Origin: Cenococcum geophilum 1.58
Taxonomy: Eukaryota > Ascomycota > Dothideomycetes > Gloniales > Gloniaceae
Length of the DNA stretch: 64,000 nucleotides
Assembly: GCA_001692895.1 (NCBI GenBank)
Contig: KV748182.1
Location: 2,422,341 to 2,486,340, forward strand
Reading direction: 5' to 3'
Positions 1 through 11,313 of the stretch are shown here, piece by piece. The position numbers were made by a program, and so were the translations under genes. The notes below the pieces were generated by a model. It was not told the origin of the DNA. It ran no database searches and saw nothing but the letters and a program-made list of their open reading frames with translations. Position 1 is the stretch's first letter. Each line of letters opens with the position of its first letter.

Positions 1-283
1 ACGTAGTAAAAGGCAAATTTTGGGACAGCGAGACTTATATTATAATGGCAATAGTAAGTAAAAAGGATTAATATTTATTCTGCTAATTAAGCAGTATATA
101 TATATAGATAGCAACTACAAAAAAAGAGTTACTAGTATTAGGAATAAAGGCAAGCGCTTACTATATAAGGTATATTGCCGTTACGTATAGCAAGTTGCCG
201 TTATATACAGCAAATTGCCGTTACGTATCGCCGCGGCATTAGCGTAGCGAGGAGCCTTAAGCTCCTCGCCCTCCCTTATTAAG
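1..283 (+). mobile_element. 3' end of a Copia-like LTR element with partial LTR
   Basis: Positions 1-135 match, in the same orientation, the last internal stretch of the complete Copia at 36142-36274, and in reverse complement 4297-4440. From 136 a degraded LTR follows (RIP-altered form of the TGTCGGGAATGAGG start). It keeps the GCCGCGGC core and the GAGGAG..CTCCTC stem, then stops near 283 without the second half of the LTR. About 60 bases (173-230) of three imperfect ~20-bp units containing TTGCCGTTACGTAT replace the usual sequence. This is a truncated or rearranged copy entering from the left edge of the window. Confidence 0.7.
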
Positions 284-3034
284 ATATATAGAATAACAAT
301 TATTATACTATCTACGAACCGTAGCTATATAATATTACCTTATATAATCAATAATTAGGAAGGCTATAAAATATCTCTAAAAGCTCTAATAGCTAGATTT
401 TGTACTAGCCAGACTCTACTACAATTTTAATGCCACTAATACTAGTAATAATTCCGTACATTTCTATCTTTCTAAAAGTAAGAACCTGCCGCCACTATTA
501 AAGGAGTTAAAGAAGTTGTATAACCTAGGCTCTTAATCCTAAAAGAACTAATCTTAATTACCTATCTTTATCTTTATTTTCTAGTACTATAGAAAACCTA
601 TAAATAGTATAGATAGTAGTAAAAGAATAAAAGATTAGAGATATGGTAAAGTGAGGCTTTATATACCTAAGGCAATGCCAAGCTAGGTGCCTATACTACG
701 CTACGCCGCGTATAGGGCCGGGATGATAAAAAATGCACCTCGCTTCTTAAAAAAAGCAATAACTAAGGGAGCATCCAACTAATCCAAAAAAGGTCTTTTA
801 TTTAACGCCTAAAATTAGGTACTCAATTTTCAAGGTCTATTTATCGCCTCCTCTCTAGCGCTTAGCCCTAAGTTAAGCAGCAATGCTAATTATTTAAGCG
901 ATAGGAAATTCTACTAATAACTCTCTGCTTCGCCTAATTGCTTTTATAGTATCTTAAGTCGAAATAAATCTAGAATGTCTTCTTAATAGGCATTCTCGTC
1001 TTATCTTTACGCTTACTCTAGTTACTCTTATTTATATTAGCCCTAATCTTAATACAGCGCTTAACAGCCTTATTTTTAGTCTAACTACTATACTTAATAA
1101 GAAAGGGAATAAGCCTTGCTATTTTGCTATAATGTATAGTCTTGTAAATATTATAATACTACTTAATTTCTTTAAGCCCAACGAGGATATATATCTCTAA
1201 CTTCTATAATTGCGCCTCTAAAGTGGCATACTTATAGTATATACTCTTAAAGATACGAAACTCTTAGGGCGTATTAATAACCAACTAAAAGTAATCTATA
1301 AATACTAACCAAAGGTAGAGGTTTCTTTTAGATATATTAAAGACTAGTGCGGATATAGACCTAGAAATTACCTAATTTATATATAAATAGTAAACGCTAG
1401 TACCTCCTAGGATATCTAGTAAGAATTTAAAGCTACTATAAGTACTCTTAATTAACGGCTTCTTTAATAGACATTCGGCTAATAATACTAAGTTAAAAAA
1501 ACCGTTTAAAGCCTAAGAAAGGGAAATATCTATTAGAGGCAGAAGATATTAGCTAGAATAATATAATAAAGCGTTAATTACAGATATATAGTAATTTAAG
1601 AGATAGAGTTAAGAAATAATATTTTTTAAGTTTTTCTATCTAAGGCTAGAGGAATTTAGGAAGAGACTAAGTTTTTATTTAACTTAGCTATATTTATAAC
1701 TATAAATAAAGAGTATTATATTAGGTATTTCCAACTTTAAAAGGCTTATTCTATTAATTCCGGCGTCCTATACTCTAGGTTATAGTCATATATACTTTAT
1801 AATATCCTTATATTCTAGATATTATTTAAATTATTTTTTATATACTATATACTGTTTTATCTAGCTATATTATACTTATACGTGCACTTATTAGAGTAAA
1901 AGTAGCCGTAACTATATAAGAGTATTTCCTAAATATATATAGTATACCTTTAGAGACGAGTTGGCTACTTTTTATAGATAGTAAGAAATAATCTTATAAA
2001 TTTAAGGTAGAATGCCAGATCTTCTTTTATAGGAATTTATAGTTTTATAGCCTTTTATAGAGTAATATTTTTTAAAGCTGTTAGTATAGAACAGAGCTAA
2101 GGAAAGTAGACTTTAGTAGGTATATAAAATATTAATACTTATTTCTACTTAAATAAGGCTAGATTTATATATATTAATGTAAATATATTAGTAGTAAAGA
2201 TGCATAAAAACAGCTATATATAGTAAGAAAATGTACTTAGATATTTAAACTATTTTATTTTAAGGTGCCTACGGTAAGGCTTTAAAATATTAAGTAGTAG
2301 CCTTATAGGTATTACTAACCGGTAAATATAAATTCTTTTATATCTTAGATATTAATATTTAGTAATGCTACCTATAAGTTAATATCCAAAATGTAGTAAA
2401 AGTAATAGTATTCTATAAATAAAATAAAGTAGGGGATATTCTACTATAGGCTTAGTGGGGCATCCTAAGAGGATATTTTCGCTGTAGATACCTTTACTAA
2501 GAGAATAGCGCCTAAAATATGACTTTAAGTAAGCTCGTATAGTATAAACTACCAATTTAGCAGCGAGATAATAAATATATACGCTCTAGATACCGCCCTT
2601 TATCTAGCTCTTCTACCTATTGCTATAAAGCCTTTATTTATACAGAAGTTTAAAAGCGCTCTACTTTAGTGCAGCTAAGTAGGCATATAAATAACAAGTT
2701 AATTCCTCCTACTATTATAGTTATATTTATCTAACTAGCATTATTAGCTAGTACCTCTTCCCCGCTAGAGGCTATATACTATATCTTGTCCTTAATAAAC
2801 CTAAATAGCGACTTATCTTACCTAAGCCGACGCTTTATCTTATTATGCAAGCTAAAAGGATATCTATGGATTTTAATTGTTGTGTCTCTAAGAAGAGCGA
2901 TAACTTAGGGAGCTTAGGTAAAGGCTTTCTCGTTAGTTGGCGGAGGCGTTAAAGGCGGTATAATATACTAAGATTTTTTTTAGAGGAGGCTGCGATATAA
3001 ACATAGCTATATATTATAGTATGAGATAGGCTAC
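284..3034. other. RIP-decayed block, unassigned
   Basis: About 2.75 kb of TA-rich, CA/TG-poor sequence without an open frame of useful length. I translated several stretches on both strands, including 840-1450 and 2270-2980, and recognised no family. The density of TAA/TAG with retained CG fits a RIP-mutated transposon, but no TIR, LTR or domain supports a class. Removing the Copia at 3035-10895 would join this block directly to the gene island at 10896. Confidence 0.4.
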
Positions 3035-3208
3035 TATTAGATAGTTTATATAGAGCTATTCATTAATAAAATGGGTTAATTAATTAATAATCTTAATAGT
3101 GTCTTAATATAGGGCCCCTGGGCTTAGACGAAGATATTTATAATATATATAACCCGTACACGTAACTAGTACATATCCTACGCTACTAAGAATACAGATT
3201 ATCTAACA
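3035..3208 (-). repeat. Copia-1 3' LTR (RIP-mutated)
   Basis: 174 bp aligned without gaps to 10722-10895. I count 19 differences. All are transitions, and in every one this copy carries T or A where the other has C or G. It ends in GATTATCTAACA, next to the polypurine tract. Confidence 0.92.
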
Positions 3209-4131
3209 TACCCCCTTAGCTTTGACCTAGTTAAGAACAAAGCTAGCCACCTTCTCGTGTCCGTTTATACGTTAATTAAACCGTAATCTTATCTAAATCC
3301 TTCCTTCTCGCCCTAACCTTCTCCCTTAGGTCCTCTAGTTGCTTCTCCTTATTTAGCCACTCCTTAATATCCACTATTCCAATTATATTAATAAAGCTTT
3401 TAAACCTCTACTTAGGCAGGGCCTTTATAAATCCATTAGCAATTATCTCCTTTATTACTTTCTACTATAATAGCACTCGTCTTATTACGTATTCTTAACG
3501 CAACCAGTATTAATAAATATTAACGTATTGGAGCTTTATAATTAGCTTTACTATATCTTTTATAATTAGTTAGAGTATCTAGACGTTATTACAGTTAATA
3601 ATTAAGGGCTCGTTTAGGTATAACGTTATTACTTTAAATAGCCTACTAATAAAGATAGCTTTCTTTACTATCTGTAATAGGGCTAATAACTTAGCTTTTA
3701 TACTTAACGTTATAATAATACCCTACTTATTTACTCTCTAGGCGATTAGTCCCCTAAATAGCTTTATAATATATCCTTATAAGCTCTTTCTATTAATAAA
3801 GTTGTCTGTAAATAATACGTCGCTAGCATAGATAAATAATTGCGCTTTACTTCTACCGTCTCCTCTATTATCTCGTCCTTTGTCACGTATTCTTTTATCT
3901 CTTCCTCTACCGTTTATTCCTTTCTTATCTCCGCTATAGTAGATTACTCTACTCCTTATACTATATAGGTACTAGATTACTCTATCTGCCGCTTAATAGT
4001 ACTTATAGCTTAGGTTCTAATTAAACCTTACTAGCTATAATACTGCAAAAGCAATATCTAGACGTGTTATAGTGGCTATATAAAGTACTAAACCCATTTT
4101 TCTCTAATATAGCATCGTAAAAGCTAGTAGG

Positions 4132-4296
4132 TGTTGGTCACACAGGGTGACTCACCAATAACGACTACTCGAGTAGGTTACAGTGATGTTGGTTAATAAA
4201 GCTTATTAATTGGAATGAGGAAGGGCGAGGAGCTTAAGACTCCTCGCCACGCTAGTGCCGCGGCGTCACGTGACGACCGCTTGCCTTATTCCTAAC
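4132..4296 (-). repeat. LTR of nested non-autonomous element (3')
   Basis: 165 bp, TGTTGGTCAC...CTAACA on the plus strand. It is homologous to 6211-6376, 29691-29856 and 36275-36440, and flanked by TSD GTAGG at 4127-4131. Confidence 0.9.
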
Positions 4297-5029
4297 ACTG
4301 GCAACTCTTCTTTTATGGTTACTATCTATATATAAATACTGCTTAACTAGCGTAGCAAATATAAATCCTCTTTACTTACTATTGCCATTATAATATAAGT
4401 CTCGCTGCCCTAAAATTTGCCTAAAGAAATGGTGGTTAACCAAGTAGTAAATCTTAAACTGTTATAACCTTAAATTGCCTTATAGATAGCCTTAGCTCGT
4501 TACGTAATAGATAGAAATAGTAGAAAATTATAGAGCTTGTCTATCGGTCGGTTAGCTACTAATAAAGTAGCAAGGGTTAGTTAACTACAGGCAGGGCAGT
4601 AAGGGTCTATTATAATAGCAGTACGGTGCCAGCGACAGGTCGTTTGGGTGGCAGTACGGTATCAGCACAGGGTCGGTTCCGTAGGTAAATCGGCACGGAG
4701 TTTTATCATAGGGTTGGTTCGCAGGTATATTAGTTACAATAGTTATCGGGTTCGTAACTACCGCAGATACTAGCAGTTCTTTCTTTATGCTTATGGCGTT
4801 GCTAGCGTAACTATGCCGTTCCAACCGCTTCCCCCTTATATTATTCTCTTTTTACAGTACCCTCCACGAGAACTTCCTATCTAAATCACGCTAGTAGCCA
4901 CCTCTATAGCTACCTTAGGAACCACAGGTGTTTTAGAATTCCCCTCTACACTAAATCTTCTAAAGCTTGTTAAATATTTGTGGAGGAATAGATAACTATT
5001 GCTGCCGATTAAAGATGCTATTTACAGAT

Positions 5030-5365
5030 CTGGGTTATTCCGGAGGTTATTACGGAGGTTATTACGGAGGTTACTACGGAGGCTGTTACGGAGGTTTTTG
5101 CGGAGGTTCTTGTCGAGCTTGCTGGCGGGACGGAGCTTAAGGCATAGGTTAAGATACGGCAGCTTAAGGCACGGGTTAAGATACGGCAGCTTAAGGCACG
5201 GGTTAGGATGCGGCAGCCTAAGGAACTTAAGGTGTTTAATAGCCTAAGGTTGTCTATAGTAGTTGCTGCGGAGATTGCTGCTAATATTGCTGCTAATATT
5301 GCTGCGGATATTGCTGCGGATATTACTGCGGATATTACTGCGGATATTATTGCGGACATTACTAC
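5030..5365 (-). repeat. Three minisatellite blocks, one encoding (YPQQ)n
   Basis: In element sense, 5365-5270 is a ~12-bp repeat (AATATCCGCAGC) that continues the gag frame as PQQY repeats with some CAG-to-TAG stops. 5220-5130 holds three 27-bp units (plus strand CGGCAGCTTAAGGCACGGGT). 5100-5035 holds a ~12-bp GGTTATTACGGA repeat. The repeat phase keeps all three frames partly open, which explains the overlapping 77-113 residue open frames here. Confidence 0.8.
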
Positions 5366-5409
5366 AAAGATTCTTATAGAGATTCTTACGGAGGCTAAAG
5401 CGTCTCTAG

Positions 5410-5817
5410 TGGTGTATTGCTTAGATTCCAGCGTAAGCTAAGCTTTTTCTAGTGCTTAATCTCTTATAGAGTCCATTCGTGCTTTTCTTCTGCGTTAATA
5501 ACATGCTCCTAAATATTATCTCTAATAATGCCCCCATCTATAGGGACAAATACTCTATTCTCCTAAAGGAAGTTACGGAAGTCTTATACGATAACCTTCT
5601 TCGCGAGAGCCTATGTTTCCTTTGTCCATCTAACGAAGTCCTCCTTTATGCAATACCATAGCATAGTATCCTCGTATTCGCTGTCTTTATAGTATACCAT
5701 GCGGTATAATAGGAATCCGTTTAGGTCCTGTTGCTTAGCGGTTATAGGGTTAATGTCTCTGTTCTATATCTCTAGGTTAATATCGTTCTCGTACTTCTTA
5801 GGGTAGGTTAATGCCAT
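5410..5817 (-). pseudogene. gag N-terminal remnant of the nested element
   Basis: Starting from ATG at 5817 the minus strand gives MALTYPKKYENDINLEI and onward through a ..VYYKDSEYEDTMLWYCI.. stretch. This is closely parallel to the gag of the complete Copia (MALTYLKKYEKDINPEI at 30229). Similarity continues through ..WNLSNTPLET and then stops abruptly. Several in-frame TAG/TAA fall at Gln/Trp positions. The 60-residue plus-strand open frame at 5479-5661 is only its shadow. Confidence 0.8.
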
Positions 5818-6210
5818 AGTAGGTATAGAATCAACGGGGTGTCGTACGTCAAAGGTAGGTAGAATTTCGGTTTTGTAGAATCTCATAGGTTCGCTATCAA
5901 AAGGTAGGCAATTTAAGATGTAGTCAACGCGTTTTGGACGTTAACTTGGGACCATAGGTTTAGTAATACTTCTAACCTAAAGTACTCAACCAAATCTTCG
6001 TAAACGCGGTTGTTCTACGTAATAGATGTAACTTGGTATCTCCTAGTACTCAGTAACACTTCTATTACTAGTTTTCCACAAGTCTAAGGTAGCATAGTAT
6101 CGCCGGAATCCATTCCATATAAGCGCATATGGCACCCCTATATAAGACTATCTCTTCTATTTAAAAACCTAGCTGCTCTATAGTTAACTGTATATTCAAC
6201 CACTAATCAG

Positions 6211-6376
6211 TATTAGTTATATAGGGTAACTCACCAATAACAACTACTCAAGTAGGTTATAGTAATGTTAGTTAATAAAGCTTATTGATTGGAATAAGGA
6301 AGGGCAAGGAGCTTAAGACTCCTCGCCACGCTAGTGCCGCGGCGTCACGTAACGACCGCTTACCTCATTCCTAACA
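6211..6376 (-). repeat. LTR of nested non-autonomous element (5')
   Basis: 166 bp, the RIP-altered partner of 4132-4296. It is followed by TSD GTAGG at 6377-6381. Confidence 0.9.
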
Positions 6377-9300
6377 GTAGGGATATAGGACGAACTAATG
6401 GTCTATATTAAGGGACGGACATATTAAACGGATTAATTAGTAAGCAGTAGGGAGGAGTTTTAATTCTACCATAGAAGTATCTAGAAGACGCCCTTTAAGA
6501 TCTATCTTATACTAATTAGCTATCTTCTTAATATAGGCTTCCTAGGATAGCTATAGGAGCCTCTAGCTATAATTATATAGTATATAGATTTTTAGGAACT
6601 ATTTTAGCTCGCTAAGGGTACTTATCTAGTATTCCCTACTTAGCTCCTTAATTACTTCTTAAGCTTTCTTCTCGTCTGTCTTTTAGTAGCAAAAGACAAT
6701 ATCATTAGCGTAGAAGAAGATAACTATTTTACCTTTTAGCATAACGTACGGCTTTTAAGGAACCTCTTTAAAACCTAATTCGTTTAATAAGCTTGTGAGA
6801 TTCTTTTACTATAATAGAGGGGATCGTCGTAGTCCATAAAGGGCTTTTTTTAAGCACAGTACTTTATCTGTCTTTCCTTTATTAAACCCTAGAAGTAGCT
6901 TTATATAGATAACCTCATTAAGATCGCAATAGATAAACGCGTTAACTATATCTATCTATATCGTCTCTAAGTTAAATTTTACGGTAATCGCCATTAGGGT
7001 CTAAAAGGTCGTACTTACTAATATAGTAGCTCTTATAGGTAGGTCTCCTAGGGCCTATTAATTTCTATATACTATTAAGCGTACCTTACATTTCTAGAGG
7101 AATCTGTGCTTGTCTATCTTATAGACAAACACCTATATTAAGCTAAGGATCTACTATCCCTTTACGTGCTTCCTATTTATTTCTTAAAATAACCTTATTT
7201 AATAATAAGATTAGAGGTAAGCTCGTTAAGCCTCTTAGAAATAATCTTAAAGAGGATGTATATTAAGGTCGCGGATTAACTAAGGTAGGGGAGGTAAGTT
7301 TTTCCTTTATAATCTAATATTACGTATTCTACCTAATTTCAGCCAACTATCCTTAAGTTAACTATTAAGGTTAAACTTCCTTCCTACTAAGAAGGCGCCT
7401 TAATAGGTTAAGGTAATCTTTTCTTTAATAAAGTCTTTAAACCTATTATCGCTAGCTTTCTTAAACAAGTCTTTAACTAAGTTGTTAAACACCCCCTAAG
7501 TATTAAACCCGTCTCTAGCTCGTTAAGCGACGTCTTAATCTTATATATTTAACTTTATTAGATACTTAACATAAAAGGTATATAGAGATTCTTTGTCTTC
7601 TTCTGTTAGAGGTGGCGTATAATATATATCTTTAAGAGCTCTTACAAGCTTAAGGTCTGCTAACTTATTAAAGGTTTATACTAGCTTATTAACGTTATTA
7701 TCTTCCTCTTAAATTAATAGTTTAAATACTTCTTTATTGTTTTCTAGAAGGACCTTATTCTTAGTCTGGTTATTGGGGAGTTAAACCTTCTTAATTAGCG
7801 TGTTTAATTCAGCGTATAGGTCCTTTAAGATATCTATTTACTTGCCATTAAAGAACGTCTTTTTATTAAAGATAACGTCCCTAGTAGAGATAATGATACC
7901 CTTATATGGGATCTAGATCCTATAGATATTAGTAAAGTTATAGCTAATAAGGTAGCTAATATAGGCTTATAAATCTAATTTACTTAGCCTTTTCTTCTTT
8001 AGCTAGGCGTTCGACGTTATCGCGTACGCCCTATAGCTATAGGCTTTTAGGTACGCCAGTTATAGTTTTTTTAATCTCCTATTAGCTAGGAAGATATAGA
8101 ACCTCTTATATAGCAATTTCCATCTATTACTTTCCCGTGGCGTTTAATCTCAAAGGTAAACTATATAGTTAACTATCTCGTTCCATAAATTATGTAGTAG
8201 ATTAGTAGCAATTCTTATTACTTATGCTCTGTTAATAATTATAACCCCTAAGCGTTTGGCGGTACTGTTCTAAGCTTAGGTATATGGCGCTAAAGGCTTA
8301 AATATAATCCCTTAAGTCCGTAGCTATTTAAGGGTTCTCCTTTTCCCTAGCTTATTGTCTAATCTAATAGTATTAACTTTAAGGTTATACCTTAGACAAA
8401 TTCACTAGATGAAATCTTTAAGCACTTATAGTATCTTCTTCTCCTTATTATATGTTGTTATAAAATACGGAAAGGATCTTCCTAAGAAAGTATTGTAGAT
8501 AAGTATAACTTATATAAATCCGGCATACGCTTCCTTAAGGTTAGTTTAGTTAATATAGAGGTTAAAATAGGGTTTATTAATTTTTTATTTTAAGAACCTT
8601 TATAAGACCTAACGCTTAATTTTAGCGAGGCTATAGTATTAATATTCTATTATCTTAGGGCCTTAAAGCTTAACTCTTAGGGCGTTAACACCTAAATAAT
8701 AAAGGCTTATAGGTCCTAGATAACTTAGATATAGATGCTATAGTTATATATTACCTTTCGCATTTAGACGAATATCTCTTAATAATACTCTACGCTTCTA
8801 TTAACGGCGTAGTAGTTAGCTTATATTAAACGCTAATAGGCTTTCTAGTTGTATATACTTAATAGTCTATTATCCGTAACGTTCTTCCATTTAATATAGG
8901 ATTGTATTATCCTTCCAAACTAGAAGATTATTATCTTCTTTATTATCCTAATAGTACCCTTAATTTTAAAGTAGACGAAACGATACTAGATTTATATTAA
9001 AGTCTATATAAAAGGCAACGTCCTTAAGATATAGTATTCCCTTACTCTTATCTAGTTTTATAACTTAGATAGTATCGTTACTATAACCTAGTATAGGCGC
9101 TTCTAAGCTGCCGGTAATAACGTATTTATATTTTAAAGCTTTCCTAAAGTTATAAAAACAAGAGAGGTTATTAAAGATATAAAGAGTGGTTCTAGAATTA
9201 AGAATAGTTAATAGCTTTAGTAGATAAGGTTAACCGGTATAAAACGATTCTAGAAATATCGCATTAGCTTCTTTCTTAATCTTAACTATCTCCTAGCTCT

Positions 9301-10446
9301 TATCCTATCGTTATTAAGCCTTATCTTTTTATTCTTTAAGTCTAATCTTTATAACTTAGTTAGTGAGATCCTTATTCTTTTCTACCTTCTTTAGTACCCT
9401 TTTAATGCGAGCATTTTTAATTATAACTCCTTCGGGTCTCTTGTCTTTAAATAAATACTAATAGTCTTAAAGGGAATATCCTCGTTTCTTATACGCTAAG
9501 CACATTAGTAGTAGCTTCTTATAAAATATCTCCTTATCTACTAGTGACTTGGCTCTCTTTAAGCGTCTAGTACATACTAAGGTTCTTTTCCCTAGACTTT
9601 TAGTAGTATTAGAGTAATCCATTATAGCTTACTCTATAAAGTCTACATTAAAGGTACTCCCTCTTATAGTAGTATTAGCTTTCTTTAAGGGTATTCTAAG
9701 TCCTTTTTACAGCTCCTTTACTACTCTATAGTATTTAGAAGATCTTAACTTCTAAGGGTTATTTAACTTAATAGTATACTTTATATAATAGGCGTCGCTA
9801 AAAGGTTAAATAACTTCTACTAATTCTTATAGCTAGATTCTATCGGATATTTAAGGAATCTTATAGTTCTCTCCTAGTACTATTATATATTCCCATTAAT
9901 CTAACCACTAATTTAATTTTAATAAGTATTTAAACCCCTTAAGGGCTTCCGTATATTAGTGTTATAACTTCTTCCTAATAAATAATAACGTAGGTTCTAT
10001 ATTCTCCTTTAGTTAAGATAGCCATTCTTTAACTATTAAGGAAGGGTTAAGTAGTAGCTTCTTCTAAATCAATACTATAGACGTAATTTAGGTGCGGATC
10101 TGTTAAAGGTACTCTTCTTATTTTAGGAAATACTTTATATCCTTGTCGTAGTATCGTCTACTATTCTCATACACCCTTTATTAATTCGTTAAGAGCTATA
10201 CATATAAGGTTGCATTCTCGTTAAAATCTATAACTTCTAGATAAACTAGTTCTTATAGTAAACCTCGTTAAGGTACTTCCTTGTCTAGGTTAACGTGGGC
10301 CCAAATTCATTTATCTATAAGGGCTTATAGTTGCCAGATCCATTACTCCCAGTCTTCTAGCTTATTAAGGATAATTATGGTAGACGAACTTAACCTCAGT
10401 AGAGTCATTTAACTAATAGGCAAAGAAGGAATTAAGATAGTATTTT

Positions 10447-10600
10447 GTCGACAGAATCGTCCTTGTCATTAGGATCGTCCTTATTATCAGGATCGTCCTT
10501 ATCGTCAGAATCGTCCTTTGACGATTAAGGTGGAATCTCATAGAATCTCATGGAATCTCATGGAATCTCATGGAATCTCGTCCTGTAACAATTAAGGTAG
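10447..10600 (-). repeat. VNTRs in the Copia-1 leader
   Basis: About 3.5 units of an 18-bp motif (AGGATCGTCCTTATTATC) are followed by about four units of a 10-bp motif (ATGGAATCTC) just inside the 5' LTR. CA and TG are retained, so the block lies beyond the RIP boundary. Confidence 0.75.
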
Positions 10601-10721
10601 GATTTCAATTAGGGTCGTCTTATAACAATGAGGTGTCAGAGTCTAACAATAAGGTAGAATTTCTTCAAATAATTAAGTAATAGCTGAATAGCTTCTTATG
10701 TCGGCGAACCAGGCTTATAAC

Positions 10722-10895
10722 TATCAGATAGTTCATATAGAGCTATTCATTAATAAAATGGGTTGATTGATTAATAATCTTAATGGTGTCTTAATATAGG
10801 GCCCCTGGGCTTAGACGAAGATATTTACAATACACGTGACCCGTGCACGTGACCAGTGCATGTCCTACGCCACCGAGAATACAGATTATCTGACA
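10722..10895 (-). repeat. Copia-1 5' LTR (nearly unmutated)
   Basis: Partner of 3035-3208. It retains CA/TG-rich stretches such as GTGCACGTGACCAGTGCATG that are TA-converted in the other LTR. It abuts the gene island at 10896. Confidence 0.92.
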
Positions 10896-11163
10896 GCTGC
10901 ATCCCGAAGTTAAATGGTGGCCATCTCGTGGACTGTTTGGGGTTTGGGGGTTTCGGCATAGTTTAGTTGACTTAGTAACCGCGTCAAGCCGAACGACGAG
11001 CAGCCTTTGGTTTCTCGGGCCGACCTCGGCAGCTAAGTCGCCAAGTCAGTCGTTCTTCAGCACCGAGCAGCTGCTAATATCTCAGTGGTCTACTATACGT
11101 TCTTCAGCAAACTCCAACGTTAATCATCGTCGCGAGCTCCCAGTACACGTGGTTCAACTTGTC
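10896..11163. other. Intergenic, start of the gene island
   Basis: First unmutated sequence right of Copia-1. I see no gene in it. GTTCTTCAGCA occurs twice about 47 bp apart, with no further structure. Confidence 0.5.
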
Positions 11164-11313
11164 TCATATTGAGAAGGAGACAGCAGGCGAGCCCTCAATA
11201 GCACACTCTGCGCGATGCTTTGAAGTATCCTTAACGTCGTTCAAACAAACGAGGACCTTGCTCGAGAGCTGAAGAATGGCAATAATGCTAGCTGTGGCAT
11301 CAAGCAGATCCAT
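11164..11313 (-). pseudogene. N-terminal fragment of an NLR/STAND-type protein
   Basis: From ATG at 11313 the minus strand reads MDLLDATASIIAILQLSSKV, continuing LVCLNDVKDTSKHRAECAIE. This is the start seen on many ascomycete NACHT, ankyrin or phosphorylase STAND proteins (intracellular sensors in heterokaryon incompatibility and defence). The frame ends ~10 residues later at 11164. Nothing resembling the rest of the N-terminal domain, a NACHT ATPase or repeats follows toward 10896, where Copia-1 begins. I read it as a 5' remnant. An in-frame upstream ATG at 11436 would add 41 residues without family resemblance. A missed intron remains possible. Family assignment is from memory of the motif. 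Confidence 0.55.

Larger units (their letters stand above)
4132..6376 (-). mobile_element. Non-autonomous LTR element with gag remnant and minisatellites
   Basis: Inserted in Copia-1. LTRs lie at 4132-4296 and 6211-6376, with an exact 5-bp TSD GTAGG at 4127-4131 and 6377-6381. LTRs and termini match the complete Copia at 29691-36440, and the gag N-terminus matches that element's gag. Protease, integrase and reverse transcriptase are missing. After the shared gag part (to about 5410) comes unrelated material: Pro/Gln-rich minisatellites (5030-5365) and a GC-richer stretch (4585-4824), then the last ~140 bp shared with the full element. This is the architecture of an internally replaced element that depends on Copia-2-type machinery. 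Confidence 0.88.
3230..7250 (-). pseudogene. Copia-1 reverse transcriptase / RNase H, split
   Basis: On the minus strand, 6382-7200 translates to a degraded Copia reverse transcriptase: KALYGLRRSPL, then FFYANDIVFC standing where the family has a YVDDI-type catalytic box, then ..LSELK.FLKIYIL. The protein resumes left of the nested insertion, at 4131-3230, with RNase H features (a SQGYIIKLF-like stretch and a tail ending in ..ARRKDLDKITV). Stops lie at expected Gln/Trp positions, the signature of RIP rather than of random frameshifting. The first catalytic Asp of the YxDD box reads Asn (GAT to AAT type change). It cannot encode an active enzyme. Confidence 0.85.
3035..10895 (-). mobile_element. 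Copia LTR retrotransposon (Copia-1), interrupted
   Basis: Two 174-bp LTRs (3035-3208 and 10722-10895) bound an element read on the minus strand. Five-base flanks GCTAC (3030-3034) and GCTGC (10896-10900) fit a target-site duplication with one RIP transition. A polypurine tract (AAAGCTAAGGGGG in sense) directly precedes the 3' LTR. Copia-type reverse transcriptase is recognisable around 6500-7000 and RNase H at 3230-4130, separated by the nested LTR element 4132-6376. Without that insert the element is about 5.6 kb, a normal Copia length. Frames are full of TAA/TAG. The leader and 5' LTR on the right are almost unmutated while the rest is saturated. Confidence 0.9.

Noticed and set aside
4999..5441. 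Arg/Leu- and Ala/Ile-rich repetitive frames on both strands
   Set aside because: Produced by minisatellite periodicity; only the PQQY reading continues the gag frame.
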